DNA of 64,000 nucleotides from Agrostemma githago (taxonomy: Eukaryota; Streptophyta; Magnoliopsida; Caryophyllales; Caryophyllaceae): contig OY288243.1 in NCBI GenBank assembly GCA_958450325.1, forward strand, positions 46,020,878-46,084,877. The letters run 5' to 3'. Below, piece by piece: positions 27,073 through 34,934 of this stretch. The notes beneath the pieces were generated by a model. It ran no database searches. It saw nothing but the letters and a program-made list of their open reading frames with translations, and was not told the DNA's origin. Every line of letters begins with the position of its first letter. The first letter of the stretch is position 1. The translations under genes and the position numbers were made by a program.

Positions 27073-30000
27073 ATTCATGTAATGAGAGTAGCGGTCACAT
27101 ACAAAGTTTTATTCAATACAACAGGAATTTCACACAAAACATTCTATTTCATTCATTGCTCTCCATTTACATCGTACATTCAATATGTGTTTAATCATCA
27201 AATATTATCACACTTCACTTTAGTTCAATCATGTTATGTTCATTTTGTCTCAGACACTCTAGCCCACTTCATTTCACTTTAACTCCGCCCACTTCACTTC
27301 ACTTTAACTCAGTCCACATCACTTCACTTCAGTGGGCCTTAGTAGTAAGGGAAATGCGGAGTAATAGATGACGCCTCTCTGGTTTTGCCGTTTTCCTTCC
27401 ACTTTTCAAATTTCCAGCCACACAATTTGAGAAGTGGGAAGAAAACAAGAAAACAAAGGGTTATTAGCCAACAGCTGGTACGTATACGTTTAATTGAATA
27501 TAGACTCTAATGTTCAGTCTTGATTATGCATCTTCTCAAACTTTCTTTTTTGTTATGCTTTTTACAGGTGTATTATGTTTATGGGTTTATGTTGTTGGTG
27601 TTTCTTATTCTCGTCATTGTAACGGTTTGTGTGACAATTGTGGGGACATATTTCTTGTTGAACGCCGAGAACTATCATTGGCAATGGACATCATTCTTCT
27701 CTGCTGCATCCACGGGCATCTACGTCTACTTGTACTCCATATATTACTATCATGTGAAGACCAAGATGTCTGGCTTCTTCCAAACCAGCTTTTATTTTGG
27801 TTACACTATGATGTTTTGTCTCGGCTTGGGGATTCTTTGCGGTATGTCTCTCTATAACTGTTTGCACCATCATATTCAATTGCTCATTTCTCTTAGCTAT
27901 AAGATTGAGCTGGGATCCATCTTTATATGACCCCATCCATCCCGTTCATATATTGTTTCAACGTTCCTTTTGGTTCATCCCAAAATAATAGGCCTTTTTC
28001 TATATCTATTTAAAAAAGTGAACTCATACTACCCTAGTTAAGTAACATGATGGTAAGGGTAATGTGCCAATTCCACAAGTAAATTTGTTGAGTTAAGGTG
28101 TGGTATTGGTATTTCATCGCTAAATCTAAAAAAATGAGCTATAGGGAAAGGAGATAGTAGATTGGACGAAGGGAATATAAATGTTTGTCTATACTTGTGA
28201 TTGTCTATTGTGAATTATTCAATGCAACATTGTCACTTTGTAAGGAATTGAAATTCGAGTCCTTTGGCTTAAGCTTGTGCACGGGTTAATTAACTCAACT
28301 ATTTACAAATAAATATAATTATGCCTTGTAAAAACAGTTTATATTTACGTGTAGAAAGAATTTATAGGACACTACTTAGGTTCGATGCATATGATTTTAC
28401 ACCTCCATGTAAATTTGTACGTCAATTTTAAAATTAAAAAGGTTAATAAACTATAGAAATATTGGTGAGTAATATAGTTTCGATGAACAATTCAGGATTG
28501 ATATGCAAAATCATTTTATCTTTGTATTAGGAATGTATGTAAAAAAAGACAAACTGACATTTTAATGGTTATGTTAATATCATAATTTGTGAAAAACAAA
28601 ATTAATTACTCCTCCCCTCCAATCCAAACCTTACATGAGGTTTTCACAAGCTTTAAGAAAGTAAGTAATATAAGGGTATTATTAGAAATTCATAAGGTTA
28701 TATGTAGCCCTAAAATTAAAGTGGGTAAAAACTAAAACGTAATGACATCATGTGTAAATAGTGCAAGGATAAGAGATTAAAGGGTAAAGTCTTTTTCCAA
28801 AAAGGAAATATAAAGTTTGGATTAGATGAATCGTTTATAGTAAGGGTAAGTTTTGGATTATATGGGAGGAACTACATGTTAGTGTACTACTAATTATACA
28901 CAATCGATCTTTTGATTATGATTTTTGAAAAATATTTAAAAAGGGAAAAAATATTCTACTACATTTATGCGATTTCACAAAAATACTAAACAATACTCCC
29001 TCCGTCTCACTAAAAGAGTCACCCCTCTCTTTTAGTGAGACTTAAGGCGGGTAGAAATGTGTGGTTGAAAATGAAAGATGAGAAAATATGTGGGTCACAA
29101 TTAATGGGAACCACATAAATCAGATGAAAGAGGAATAAAGCAAAAGGTGACTCTTTTAGAGAGACGACCCGAAAAGGAAAGGGTGACTCTTCTACAGAAA
29201 CAAAGGGAGTATGTTTTGAAAAAATATTGACATTACAATTTGTACTCCGTACTAAATACTCTATAATATACTACGTAGTATTATGTATTTCAAGTTCCTC
29301 CCCCGTCTGACAATTGTTTGCTTTTTTACTTTGTAATATTTAATTATGTTAATAATTTAACTTCATATGCTAATGATGCGTTCGATATAGTTAAATACGA
29401 AATCCTTTGGAAATATTTTGATTAAACGATAACTTAAATTAAATTATGTACATTGTTTTATGTACAAAAACAAAGATAAGTAATTAATTGAATTTTATGT
29501 ATGAGATAATAACTACTTCATTAAAGGTTTAGATACTAATGATTTCGTACAATAGTTTGTACTTTTGTTGAATGAGATCAAATTTGTAGTTGACATAAAA
29601 ACATGTTACTCCTATTCCTATTGTATAATTAATGAAGGTGGGGATGTGTCTATTACGAAGGAAGTAATAGAGGAGAGAAATAGGCCATTGAGTAGGGTGA
29701 GAAAAAAGAGAGGGTGGGGTTCGGGAAATCAATTTGGAAAATTTTAAAAAGAAAACAAAAACCATAACTAAATCTTAGCCATCTACTAAACTAGATCCAA
29801 GGGAGAATATAGATCCGAGGGAGGATATAAGGACTTATGGACTTATATATAGAAATGAGACTTGACCCTATATATATAGAGAGAGAGAGAGAAGAGATCA
29901 AGTAAGTTCACCATATGTAATTAAGTTTAAAGTTACAGATGGCATACGATAAAGTTGCATCTGTTCAAAATTGATATGTAACTATAACATTCAGCACTTT

Positions 30001-32829
30001 CATTACTCATCTCATGTAACTTTAAGCACTTTTTGTGTAACTTTAACACTGGAACTTATGAACTTATATATAGGGTTAGGTTCCCATGAGAACCTAACTT
30101 CAATAAGAACTATGAGAACTCATTTACACTTATGACAACTTCAGTTACACTTTTTAATGCTTTAGTTACACTTTTGGAAAAGGGTAACTAGGCCCTTAGT
30201 AAGTGCAAATGAAGACATATTTTGTGTAGACTACCCCTCTCAACCTACTGTCACCATCTGAACGACCTCACAATGCACATCACTCAATACAACAATCTCC
30301 ACGCACACAACCTATCATTACCATCCATGGACCCGCCTCGATCCACCACCATCAATAGCTGGCGGTCACCACCTCGCTCCCTCTAACCACCAGAAGCCAC
30401 TCGCGATACCACCACAAAGAAACTTCTTCGCTGAGCAAACTCATCCTTATCGCCATCGTCGAGATTGAAGAACATGGGGGAGTCGCGATGACAGCGTCGA
30501 TGAGGAATAGTAAGGGGTTGGAGACGAGGATAGAGGAAGGAGGTCGATCTTGGGGTTGCAGATTATCGTCGGCGCGGTCGAGTCGACGTCATATTTTGTG
30601 TAGACTACCCCTCTCAACCTACTGTCACCATCTGAACGACCTCACAATGCACATCACTCAATACAACAATCTCCACGCACACAACCTATCATTACCATCC
30701 ATGGACCCGCCTCGATCCACCACCATCAATAGCTGGCGGTCACCACCTCGCTCCCTCTAACCACCAGAAGCCACTCGCGATACCACCACAAAGAAACTTC
30801 TTCGCTGAGCAAACTCTTCCTTATCGCCATCGTCGAGATTGAAGAACATGGGGGAGTCGCGATGACAGCGTCGATGAGGAATAGTAAGGGGTTGGAGACG
30901 AGGATAGAGGAAGGAGGTCGATCTTGGGGTTGCAGATTATCGTCGGCGCGGTCGAGTCGACGTCGGGTGTTCAAGTGGTGGTTAGAGAGCAGGGAAGTGG
31001 AAGTTAAGGTGAGGGTTTAGTAGATGAAGGGTGTATGCGTTAATTGGGAATAGTCAATAGTGTTTGAATCCCATACATGGGAGTGGATCCAATGGATGAG
31101 ATGAACTCTATTCAATGGTTCATATTATGGTTCTTACAGTTCCCATTGAAGGAGGTAGGATCCGGTGAGAACAACCCTTCAGTGCGAACAAGGCAATATA
31201 CAGTGAGGTCGGCCGACAAGGCTCTATGTCCCACCCGGCCGACTACCCCTACCCGGCTTCATATTTTTTTTTTTGCTTGTTCGCACCGTTTCACACCCGA
31301 GTGTTTGTTCATAATGGATCCTAAATATCCCTACATACACACACACACACACACTAATGGACTCACGAATCTTATAGCGGAAATAAAAATCCGATCCTTG
31401 ATGTTCTTGAAATTGAAATTTCTGTTTTTTGTGTTTCAAACATAGGAAAAAGGATAGTTCCGTAATTTTGCAAGATTATGGTTTTTGTGAACTCTCAACC
31501 TCGTAAGGAATAAAGAACACTAGGATTTGAGAACTATCAAAGTCGCAAGGAATCAAGAACTCACTCTTCTTTATGTCTTTCAAATTCTTGATCATGCAAC
31601 ATCAATGCTTTGTTTGTTAATGTGATTGAATTAATTCGTTAGAAATCAGTAAAATATTATTATTTTAAGCAAAATAATAAGTTAAGGAGAAAGTGGAGGG
31701 AAATCAATAAGGTAAAAAAGAATAAAAAGTTAATGTATAAAAGGGGGAAATGGAGGGAAAAGTGAAGGGAAAATCACTCAAGGTCGTTAAAACTAGTATG
31801 TCACAACCTAGTCATTGTCATGTTATCTAATCAACGGAGCATTAGACGGGATAATTGGGATTAGGTCACGTTTCATGATTCTAATCAACTAAAGGGGTAT
31901 TAGTAGGTGTTTAGAAAGTAGAAATACATTGTAGAAAATAGAAAAACAGGAGGGTACAACGTAGAAAAACCCAAAATATTTTATTGAACTTTTGAGTTCT
32001 ATCTCTAAAAAATATTGTAATGAATTACAAACCTCGTATTAAAATATGATAATTGTATTTGTACTTAAAGTACTTATTACCTAAGTCTACTTAAGCTAGG
32101 GTATGACTCCTTTTGGAAAGAAGCCTCGATGTCTCTTTGTTGAGCATCAAGTAATCGCTGGAGTGTATGGAAGAACAGTCATAGAGAGTGTTAGTGTTCA
32201 CAGATCCCCTTTGCTTCTGGCTGATTTCTTCCCAAGTTACCATGTTTACTTGTCTTGAATCAATCTTAAACCCTTTGATCATCTTTGAAATATCTCGACT
32301 TATCAATACCTCGTTGTCTCTTAAGTCTTAAGTTCCTGTATCACTAGCTCTAAATTAACTTGTGCATTGAAGCTTTCCTCGACCAAATTGTACACCTACT
32401 GACTACTCCCTCCACCCCGCTTTTATTAAAATAAGAGGGATATATCATTAATATCCTATGACTACTTGATTTAAACATGAAGTATAATTGGTATAATAGG
32501 AATGAGAAACTCATTTATCTAGGGGTAAAATAGGGAGTTCACTATTTTTACTTGCAAATATATATTGAAAGAGGACAACAAATTGGGGATGAACAAATAA
32601 GGTAATGAGGACAGAAGAAATGAGATGGAGGAAGCACGAATTAGGCATTTAACTCATCAAATCTTAACAATGGACATTAATTACCATCCTGTTGCATAAT
32701 ATTAGCTACCTAATTGGGGTCTATTTATTATTCTAATAGAACCTTCTGGTCATATTTTCAGGAGCGGTTGGTCATCTGGGCTCCAATCTGTTTGTACGAA
32801 GGATATACAGGAACATCAAATGTGATTAG
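1542..32829 (+). CDS. TMN1: Transmembrane nine superfamily (EMP70) protein, TMN1-like, 11 visible exons, 5'-incomplete
   Basis: Nine-span Golgi/endosomal protein of the EMP70 family. Exons: 1542-1734, 1867-1971, 2106-2123, 2210-2307, 2501-2653, 2900-3034, 3107-3273, 3933-4027, 4436-4809, 27568-27841, 32762-32829. Every intron is GT..AG and the phases join into 559 codons plus TAG. The lumenal domain starts YEADEQVILWVNKVGPYNNP and contains the FCRPE and DLPLWGFVGE motifs. Membrane segments begin in the IHWFSIFNSF exon, and the 374-nt and 274-nt exons hold most of the nine. The C-terminus reads FVRRIYRNIKCD, giving the KxD Golgi-retention signal described for this family. Arabidopsis TMN1 is, from memory, about 590 residues, so roughly 30 N-terminal residues including the signal peptide are missing. 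No frameshift or stop is seen. The odd features are an 18-nt exon and introns of 22.8 and 4.9 kb packed with transposons. Confidence 0.93.
3370..3696 (-). mobile_element. 5'-truncated LINE 3' end in TM9 intron, 18-bp target duplication
   Basis: A T run at the left edge (the poly-A tail on the minus strand) leads into a 327-bp insert. It is flanked by an exact 18-bp duplication, TTCCCGTGACTTAACTTT, at 3352-3369 and 3697-3714. On the minus strand the insert encodes the last part of a LINE protein (about 45 residues ending RKLILNC) and a short 3' UTR. Its terminal motif next to the T run, GGTGTAAATGTGAGTA, is nearly the same as that of the LINE ending at 22024, so both belong to one family. Confidence 0.8.
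5134..5462 (+). repeat. 5' LTR of Copia element A
   Basis: It ends in ACA three bases before the primer-binding site at 5466. Its middle part matches the 3' copy at 21885-22007. The left edge is approximate because the outer 20-30 bases have diverged from the TGTTGGAATTTATG start seen in the 3' copy. Confidence 0.75.
5884..6950. mobile_element. Stowaway-like (Tc1/mariner) MITE with TA duplication, carrying a second MITE
   Basis: The ends CTCCCTCCGAGTTTTAGTG and CACTAAAACTCGGAGGGAG are perfect inverted repeats, with TA on both sides (5882-5883 and 6951-6952). CTCCCTCCG is the classic Stowaway terminus. At 1067 bp it is far longer than a usual Stowaway because another inverted-repeat element occupies 5945-6680. 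It sits in the Copia gag, and Gag homology resumes directly after it. Confidence 0.88.
5945..6680. mobile_element. Inner MITE with GTTACTCAGAC ends and GACACG-rich arms
   Basis: The left end GCGTTACTCAGAC pairs with GTCTGAGTAACAC at the right. Both arms are dense in GACACGTGTC-type palindromic words (about 5955-6060 and 6540-6670). AGGAAG-like sequence flanks both ends (before 5945 and after 6680), consistent with an 8-10-bp target duplication and possibly a Mutator-type non-autonomous element. No coding capacity is seen. It interrupts the Stowaway-like element. Confidence 0.7.
7405..9211 (+). pseudogene. Copia A protease, integrase and start of RT (degenerate)
   Basis: The protease motif WICDSGCTFHM is near 7418-7450. 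The GAG-pre-integrase region with WHLRMGHMSEKGM and an FCxxH/C-type finger is at 7744-8000. The integrase core includes YMTIIDDFSRKVWVYF (about 8060-8105) and the HHNIPVTPQQNEVAERMN segment at 8268-8330. The linker and RT opening follow with numerous stops (e.g. before 9100). RT homology stops at the LINE insertion and resumes at 20571. Confidence 0.85.
9517..10572 (-). pseudogene. LINE A ORF2, C-terminal part (end of RT and RVT zinc-binding region)
   Basis: On the minus strand, MPFRYLGVPIKPGRLSKEDC (about 10500-10560) is the conserved RT C-terminal segment. It is followed by the thumb region, GKITLINSVLNTLHCYWVS, and by a CCLCQDHPELFFSC zinc-binding motif at about 9660-9710. A 115-bp direct duplication (10193-10307 and 10308-10422) disrupts the frame because 115 is not a multiple of three. 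Stops are frequent. Confidence 0.85.
10193..10422. repeat. 115-bp tandem duplication inside LINE A
   Basis: Two head-to-tail copies beginning GAAGTTTCTACAGGTAGC differ at about one position (GAATTAATAAG versus GAATCAATAAG). The near-identity shows the duplication is recent relative to the heavily mutated LINE around it. Confidence 0.9.
10573..11062 (-). repeat. 3' LTR of the non-autonomous LTR element
   Basis: 490 bp, opening TGATGGGAGGGATTTGCCG on the plus strand and ending CATTTGCA. It is about 98% identical by eye to 16789-17278. It includes a GTCGAGTCCACGGGGACGG segment and a CTCTCGCGTC/CTCTCGTGTC short duplication. Confidence 0.9.
11063..15196 (-). other. Non-coding interior of the non-autonomous LTR element
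   Basis: About 4.1 kb without credible genes. It holds two clusters of palindromic CCCG(G)TCCGGGA-type words (11663-11792 and 14682-14851), a TCTCGGGATCG-type direct repeat (11855-11930), a phrase CTCCCCACACTTAA repeated near 12134 and 13910, and a T-rich pyrimidine tract (12835-13020). The open frames over these tracts (for example a Lys/Glu-rich one at 12757-13041) are compositional. Confidence 0.7.
15197..16607 (-). pseudogene. Gag-like region of the non-autonomous LTR element, in three successive frames
   Basis: On the minus strand, 16326-16607 gives a peptide with SEPHKRTVASLRGFQPGRS. 15829-16329 is rich in Tyr/Pro/Gln/His, then has an amphipathic stretch (LQMQREMTLQLQKDNEILAE) likely to be a coiled coil. 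15197-15832 is acidic and ends with Trp-rich sequence. The segments meet at overlapping stops in different frames and begin at non-ATG codons, so this is probably one ancestral gag-like protein broken by frameshifts, or one needing frameshifting. No zinc knuckle is visible. Confidence 0.55.
16789..17278 (-). repeat. 5' LTR of the non-autonomous LTR element
   Basis: On the minus strand this is the upstream LTR, because the primer-binding site TGGCGCC.. abuts its inner edge at about 16770-16786. It is 490 bp, the same length as the other copy. Its outer edge falls exactly in the LINE codons for LTHLVFA, just before the RT catalytic DD. Confidence 0.9.
17279..19270 (-). pseudogene. LINE A ORF2, N-terminal part (endonuclease and RT)
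   Basis: On the minus strand the frame opens near 19270 with an NVRGFN motif, LETK and VYAFN. GDFN (about 18890), the RLDR segment and FDHSP (about 18660) follow, together the apurinic-endonuclease signature of L1 elements. RT follows with FKIDLQKAYDTVEW (about 17540-17580) and GLRxGDPISPLLF (about 17340-17380). Stops and shifts occur throughout. The frame is cut at the LTR insertion, and the catalytic (F)ADD with roughly 80-90 residues after it is absent from the other side. Confidence 0.85.
19314..20275 (-). pseudogene. LINE A ORF1 (DUF4283-type and CCHC knuckle), degenerate
   Basis: The minus-strand segments 20072-20275, 19840-20034 and 19314-19691 together resemble the ORF1 product of plant L1 elements. 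They hold an N-terminal region, a DUF4283-like core (GIFLVCFKDIKGREAVLSEG, then VPAWIRLHDFPLRF), and a zinc knuckle CNKCKGLGHESAAC with the EWKPTIC context. Frameshifts separate the parts. Confidence 0.8.
20571..21884 (+). pseudogene. Copia A RT (remainder) and RNase H, degenerate
   Basis: It resumes directly after the LINE target duplication with RGFDQQEDIDFNEIF, then LEQLDVKAAFLH (RT motif) and EEEIYIQQSEGF at about 20690-20780. Later pieces are KKFLGMEISRDCQEGKLFLSQ (about 21025-21085) and an RNase H remnant near 21530-21600 (STTQAQYIAAT). Multiple stops and shifts are present. Confidence 0.85.
21885..22007 (+). repeat. 3' LTR of Copia A, truncated
   Basis: It begins TGTTGGAATTTATGTATC after a purine tract and matches the 5' LTR through GTGGTAGAAAATAG. 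Homology then ends, a few bases before the T run of the next LINE. About two thirds of the LTR is missing. Confidence 0.75.
22024..24793 (-). mobile_element. L1-type LINE B, 5'-truncated and degenerate
   Basis: The T run at 22024-22032 is the poly-A tail. On the minus strand the order is endonuclease opening (FGVWNVRGMNSKEKQQ near 24785, then GRIWLLWKPKRVQL at 24540-24600), RT (REDWQGDPMSLMLFTICMEH near 23410-23490) and zinc-binding C-terminus (VVYHIWFQRNTSRL near 22230-22270). ORF1 is absent, so reverse transcription stopped early. A roughly 22-bp phrase GCTATTCATACCTCTTACATTC occurs at 24759 and again at 24795, which may mark an aberrant 5' junction. No coding frame is intact. Confidence 0.85.
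25231..25731. mobile_element. hAT-type MITE in Copia B RT
   Basis: The right end GACTCGTTTACACCCCT and the left end TAGAGGTGTTAATGAGACGA are imperfect inverted repeats of the GGGGTGTAAACGAG kind, with CTCGAGC/GCTCGA-rich sub-terminal arms. The flanks ATTAGGGC (25223-25230) and ATCAACAC (25732-25739) look like a diverged 8-bp target duplication. RT homology reads TTIR.. on the left and ..TLICVAVQK on the right. The centre is AT-rich and non-coding. Confidence 0.8.
26901..27170 (+). repeat. Probable 3' LTR of Copia B
   Basis: It starts TGTTGAGTATGG after the purine tract GTCGGGGGG. It contains a (GT)n(TA)n tract at about 27040-27072 and a typical LTR tail with TTTTATTCAATACAAC. With no 5' copy to compare, the right edge is a guess. 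Confidence 0.5.
28610..28871. mobile_element. Stowaway-like MITE
   Basis: The left end CTCCTCCCCTCCAATCCAAACCTTA is mirrored by TAAGTTTTGGATTATATGGGAGG at the right. AT-rich, no coding capacity. The termini diverge from each other, so it is older than the copy at 28996. Confidence 0.6.
28996..29209. mobile_element. Stowaway MITE, 214 bp, TA target duplication
   Basis: It begins CTCCCTCCGTCTCACTAAAAGAGTCACC and ends with the inverted equivalent, GGGTGACTCTTCTACAGAAACAAAGGGAG. TA dinucleotides flank it at 28994-28995 and 29210-29211. Length and termini are typical of the family. Confidence 0.9.
29926..30075 (+). mobile_element. AT-rich MITE, copy 1 (related to 37913-38158)
   Basis: It shares a segment of about 150 bp with 37960-38115 in inverse orientation, including GATAAAGTTGCA, TTCAAAATTGATATGTAACT and AAGCACTTTTTGTGTAACTTTAACACTGG. 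The terminal repeats are clearer in the other copy; here the ends are obscured by (TA)n and (GA)n tracts at 29820-29900. Confidence 0.65.
30072..31178. mobile_element. 1.1-kb element with imperfect terminal inverted repeats and a GC-rich duplicated core
   Basis: The left end AGGGTTAGGTTCCCATGAGAAC aligns with the reverse complement of the right end (..GGTGAGAACAACCCT at about 31160-31178). Inside is a 374-bp tandem duplication much richer in GC than its surroundings. No transposase. A non-autonomous element that has picked up foreign sequence is one reading. No target duplication was identified. Confidence 0.5.
30216..30964. repeat. 374-bp tandem duplication, two near-identical copies
   Basis: Copies start CATATTTTGTGTAGACTACC at 30216 and 30590. 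They match almost base for base (one visible difference, CTCATCCTTA versus CTCTTCCTTA). Each contains clustered CCACCACC/TCGTCG words and reads open on both strands in places, but I recognise no protein. Confidence 0.92.
32406..32634. mobile_element. Degenerate Stowaway-like MITE close to the last TM9 exon
   Basis: CTCCCTCCACCCCGCTTTTA at the left and AAGAAATGAGATGGAGGAAG at the right are imperfect inverted repeats, with TA before the left end. It ends about 130 bp upstream of the exon at 32762. Confidence 0.6.
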
Positions 32830-33542
32830 TGGCGCAAACCATGTCAAACTGGGTTTTATCGAGTTGACTACTAATCACATTGTGCACCAAATGACCCCTG
32901 AAGGTGTGTCAACCTATGGAGTGTGGATCATCTTGTACTACCTCAGTGATAAACGTTTGAATCGATTAGTTGATAGACGTAACAGCTCAATTGGAAATGT
33001 GCAATTATTTCGGATTCTTAAATATCAAATTTTCCGTCACTTTTGCTCATGTATCGAATCCTGGACACTGTTGAATTTGTCTCCTTCCTTGTAGGTTTGA
33101 ATTGTTAGTTTTATAGCAAACTTTGCTGCAGTTCCAACTTCCAAGTGTGTTCAGTAAGGTGATGTTTCAGTCAAGAGTTGAGTCCCTAGTTGGCCTTATG
33201 GGAACAAACCAATGTTCGGGCTTACCGTGTCCGCTTCTAATTTGATGGGATGTGGTGACTTAGTGCTCGTATGAATGTATGATCACATCCAGTGCTCACT
33301 TCCAATCAGTCTTTTATCTCCAACAAAATATTACCCTGGCGTTGCAGGTTGTAGATCCGATGAGAGATTAGTCTCATATGAGAGATCGATCCATTAGCCC
33401 ATACATAACTGAGGAATTTATGAGGATTTTGTTGTTTACATGTTAATATTGTCTTAATTTTAATCCATTAAATTTATATTTCTGAACACTAGACACTAAA
33501 TGAGGATCTTTTCCCTTTTTCGTCCATTTTCTCTAATGTATA
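32830..33542. other. 3' flank of the TM9 gene
   Basis: Follows the TAG at 32827-32829 and presumably includes the 3' UTR. I see no clear AATAAA-type signal worth fixing and no further gene. An open frame at 32714-33094 overlaps the last exon in another frame and is a shadow. Confidence 0.5.
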
Positions 33543-33813
33543 CTCCCTCCTTGTGAGTTTTCCTCCCTCTTTCCTTATCCGTACTACTTATGGGTTTTCC
33601 TCCCTCTCTTCTTATCCATACTAGTTTGTTTATCTTCTTTTCTTTTTGAATTGTATTTTTAATCCATTCTTTATTTTCCCTTCAATCCTTTATTATTTCC
33701 TTTATACAAATCCCATCATATTTTCACTTTTCCTCACTTTTAATCAATTCTCTTTATTCCATTCTTATTTCTTGTGTAAAACAAAGAGGAAGTAAACTCG
33801 TAATAGGAGGGAG
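33543..33813. mobile_element. Stowaway MITE, 271 bp, TA target duplication
   Basis: The left end CTCCCTCCTTGTGAGTTTTCC and the right end GTAAACTCGTAATAGGAGGGAG form imperfect inverted repeats, flanked by TA at 33541-33542 and 33814-33815. The left part contains a partial internal duplication of GAGTTTTCCTCCCTCT / GGGTTTTCCTCCCTCT. Confidence 0.85.
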
Positions 33814-33857
33814 TATATTTTAAATTATTCCTCCACTCATGATCAATTGTCCTCAAA

Positions 33858-34921
33858 AAGTGCTTATAGACTTTCTCTGAAGTTGCATCTGCATTCTCAG
33901 GCCTCAGCCCACCTCTTTTGAATTGGAAGGTAAGCTACAAAGTTTTTGCAGCAAAATTCTATGGAGGATTCAAGGGCCAGCGAAATGGAAGACTTTTATA
34001 TGGAAAATTATTAACAACGCCCTCCCCATAGGATTAGAGTTTAAAAAACGGGGCATTTCAGTTCATTCAAACTGCATTCTTTGTGATCAAGAGCACGTGG
34101 AATCCCTTGAACACCTTTTCAGGGATTGCCCTTTCTCGTCCCGCTTATGGATGGGATCTGACTTAGGAATTCGTCCCTCCTCTCCACCAATTCTGGATTT
34201 ACGATTCTGGGTCGTTAATTGGATCAATTATCTCACTAAACTGGATAAGGATTATCCTCGAGCTTCGCTCTTTGTTGCTGTTCTTTGGACCGTTTGGATT
34301 ATTCGCAACAAATCTAGGTTCCAGAATCATAGGTGTAACGGAATTGGTGCTATGAACTTGCTTAAGTTCAATCTTGCGGATATCTTGCCTAATGCTACCC
34401 TTCTTACCCCCGTCCTTGAACCAAACACTGATACTCGATTAATGAGTGTTAAGAAGGGCCGCCCTCTCATGGTCATTGGGCCTGGTTCTTTCTGTTCTAG
34501 GACTTCAATTAACACTGATGCAGCTTGGAAAGGTTCTCATCTAGCTGCTGGCGGATGGATTGCTTTTACGCCTTCAGGCTCTTGCTTAGACAAACGGTTT
34601 GTAAGGTTTAAAGCTGCGTCTCCCCTCCAGGCAGAAGCCCTTGCTCTTCTTCAGGCAATCCTATGGGCGCGCTCGCAAGGTCTCCTTCACATCCTTCTTT
34701 CCTCGGACTGCCTCACACTTATCCAAGAAATCGGGGGTCTTACTGAACCATCACCGTCTTTGCGTAGGATCCTTGACAAGATTTTTGAGGCTTTCGCACA
34801 TTTTCATTGTGTTTATGTTTCTTTTTTACCACGAGGCCTAAACAAAGAGGCCCATGCTCTAGCAAGCATGAGTTGTAAATGTTAGGACTCATCTTTCTTT
34901 CTTTGCTGGCAAAAAAAAAAA
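33858..34921 (+). mobile_element. Severely 5'-truncated LINE with poly-A tail and 13-bp target duplication
   Basis: The insert lies between AATTGTCCTCAAA at 33845-33857 and the same 13 bases at 34922-34934. An A run (34909-34922) marks the 3' end. It retains only the last kilobase of an L1-type ORF2, so it is dead on arrival but young: the remaining frame is uninterrupted. Confidence 0.9.
33923..34885 (+). CDS. LINE ORF2 C-terminal fragment: zinc-binding and RNase H domains (320 codons)
   Basis: Residues 20-76 match the RVT zinc-binding region of plant LINEs, with C51-x2-C54, H64 and C69. Residues about 195-315 form an RNase H domain: D199 in INTDAAW, E238 in QAEALAL, D262 in SSDCLTL and a C-terminal NKEAHALA segment. 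A tail RNase H is known in some plant L1 lineages. The N-terminal Met is just the first one left after truncation. The frame is fully open with TAG at the end. I do not expect it to be expressed as a functional gene. Confidence 0.88.
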   Translation: MEGKLQSFCSKILWRIQGPAKWKTFIWKIINNALPIGLEFKKRGISVHSNCILCDQEHVESLEHLFRDCPFSSRLWMGSDLGIRPSSPPILDLRFWVVNWINYLTKLDKDYPRASLFVAVLWTVWIIRNKSRFQNHRCNGIGAMNLLKFNLADILPNATLLTPVLEPNTDTRLMSVKKGRPLMVIGPGSFCSRTSINTDAAWKGSHLAAGGWIAFTPSGSCLDKRFVRFKAASPLQAEALALLQAILWARSQGLLHILLSSDCLTLIQEIGGLTEPSPSLRRILDKIFEAFAHFHCVYVSFLPRGLNKEAHALASMSCKC

Positions 34922-34934
34922 AATTGTCCTCAAA

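Larger units (their letters stand above)
24980..27170 (+). mobile_element. Ty1/Copia element B, 3' half only
   Basis: RT begins near 25000 (KEIEALQVNN, then GKKAILSKWVYKVKLNA at 25076-25130) and is interrupted by an hAT MITE. It continues with YQMDANNAFLHDNIEEEVYM (about 25780-25835), YGLKQAS, and IYMDDIIVAGS (26029-26060, the catalytic YMDD). LGQLHYFLGIKV and an RNase H remnant follow to about 26620. A purine/G tract precedes a presumed LTR start TGTTGAGTATGG at 26901. Gag, protease, integrase and the 5' LTR are missing. Single stops (for example TAG at about 25921) show decay, but less than in Copia A. Confidence 0.85.
4810..27567 (+). other. 22.8-kb intron of the TM9 gene filled with nested transposons
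   Basis: The donor GTAAAT follows the codon pair for YK at 4809 and the acceptor TTTTTACAG precedes VYYVYG at 27568. In TM9 proteins these residues are adjacent (FTSFWNYK then VYYVYGFM), so the two exons belong to one gene. The intron contains a Copia element with internal MITE and LINE insertions, a second LINE, a partial second Copia and an hAT MITE. Unique sequence is limited to about 4810-5133 and 27171-27567, where I see nothing else recognisable apart from short CACTTCACTT-type repeats at 27250-27330. Confidence 0.9.
27842..32761 (+). other. 4.9-kb last intron of the TM9 gene
   Basis: The donor GGTATGTC after LGILCG and the acceptor ATATTTTCAG before the last exon restore the frame (C-G-A-V-G). 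The intron carries MITEs at about 28610-28871, 28996-29209, 29926-30075 and 32406-32634 and a 1.1-kb inverted-repeat element at about 30072-31178. The remaining parts, 27842-28609 and 31179-32405, are AT-rich with nothing I can identify apart from a (CA)n tract near 31338-31355. Confidence 0.85.

Noticed and set aside
32714..33094. 126-codon plus frame over the last TM9 exon
   Set aside because: Different frame from the exon that ends IYRNIKCD-stop; a shadow.
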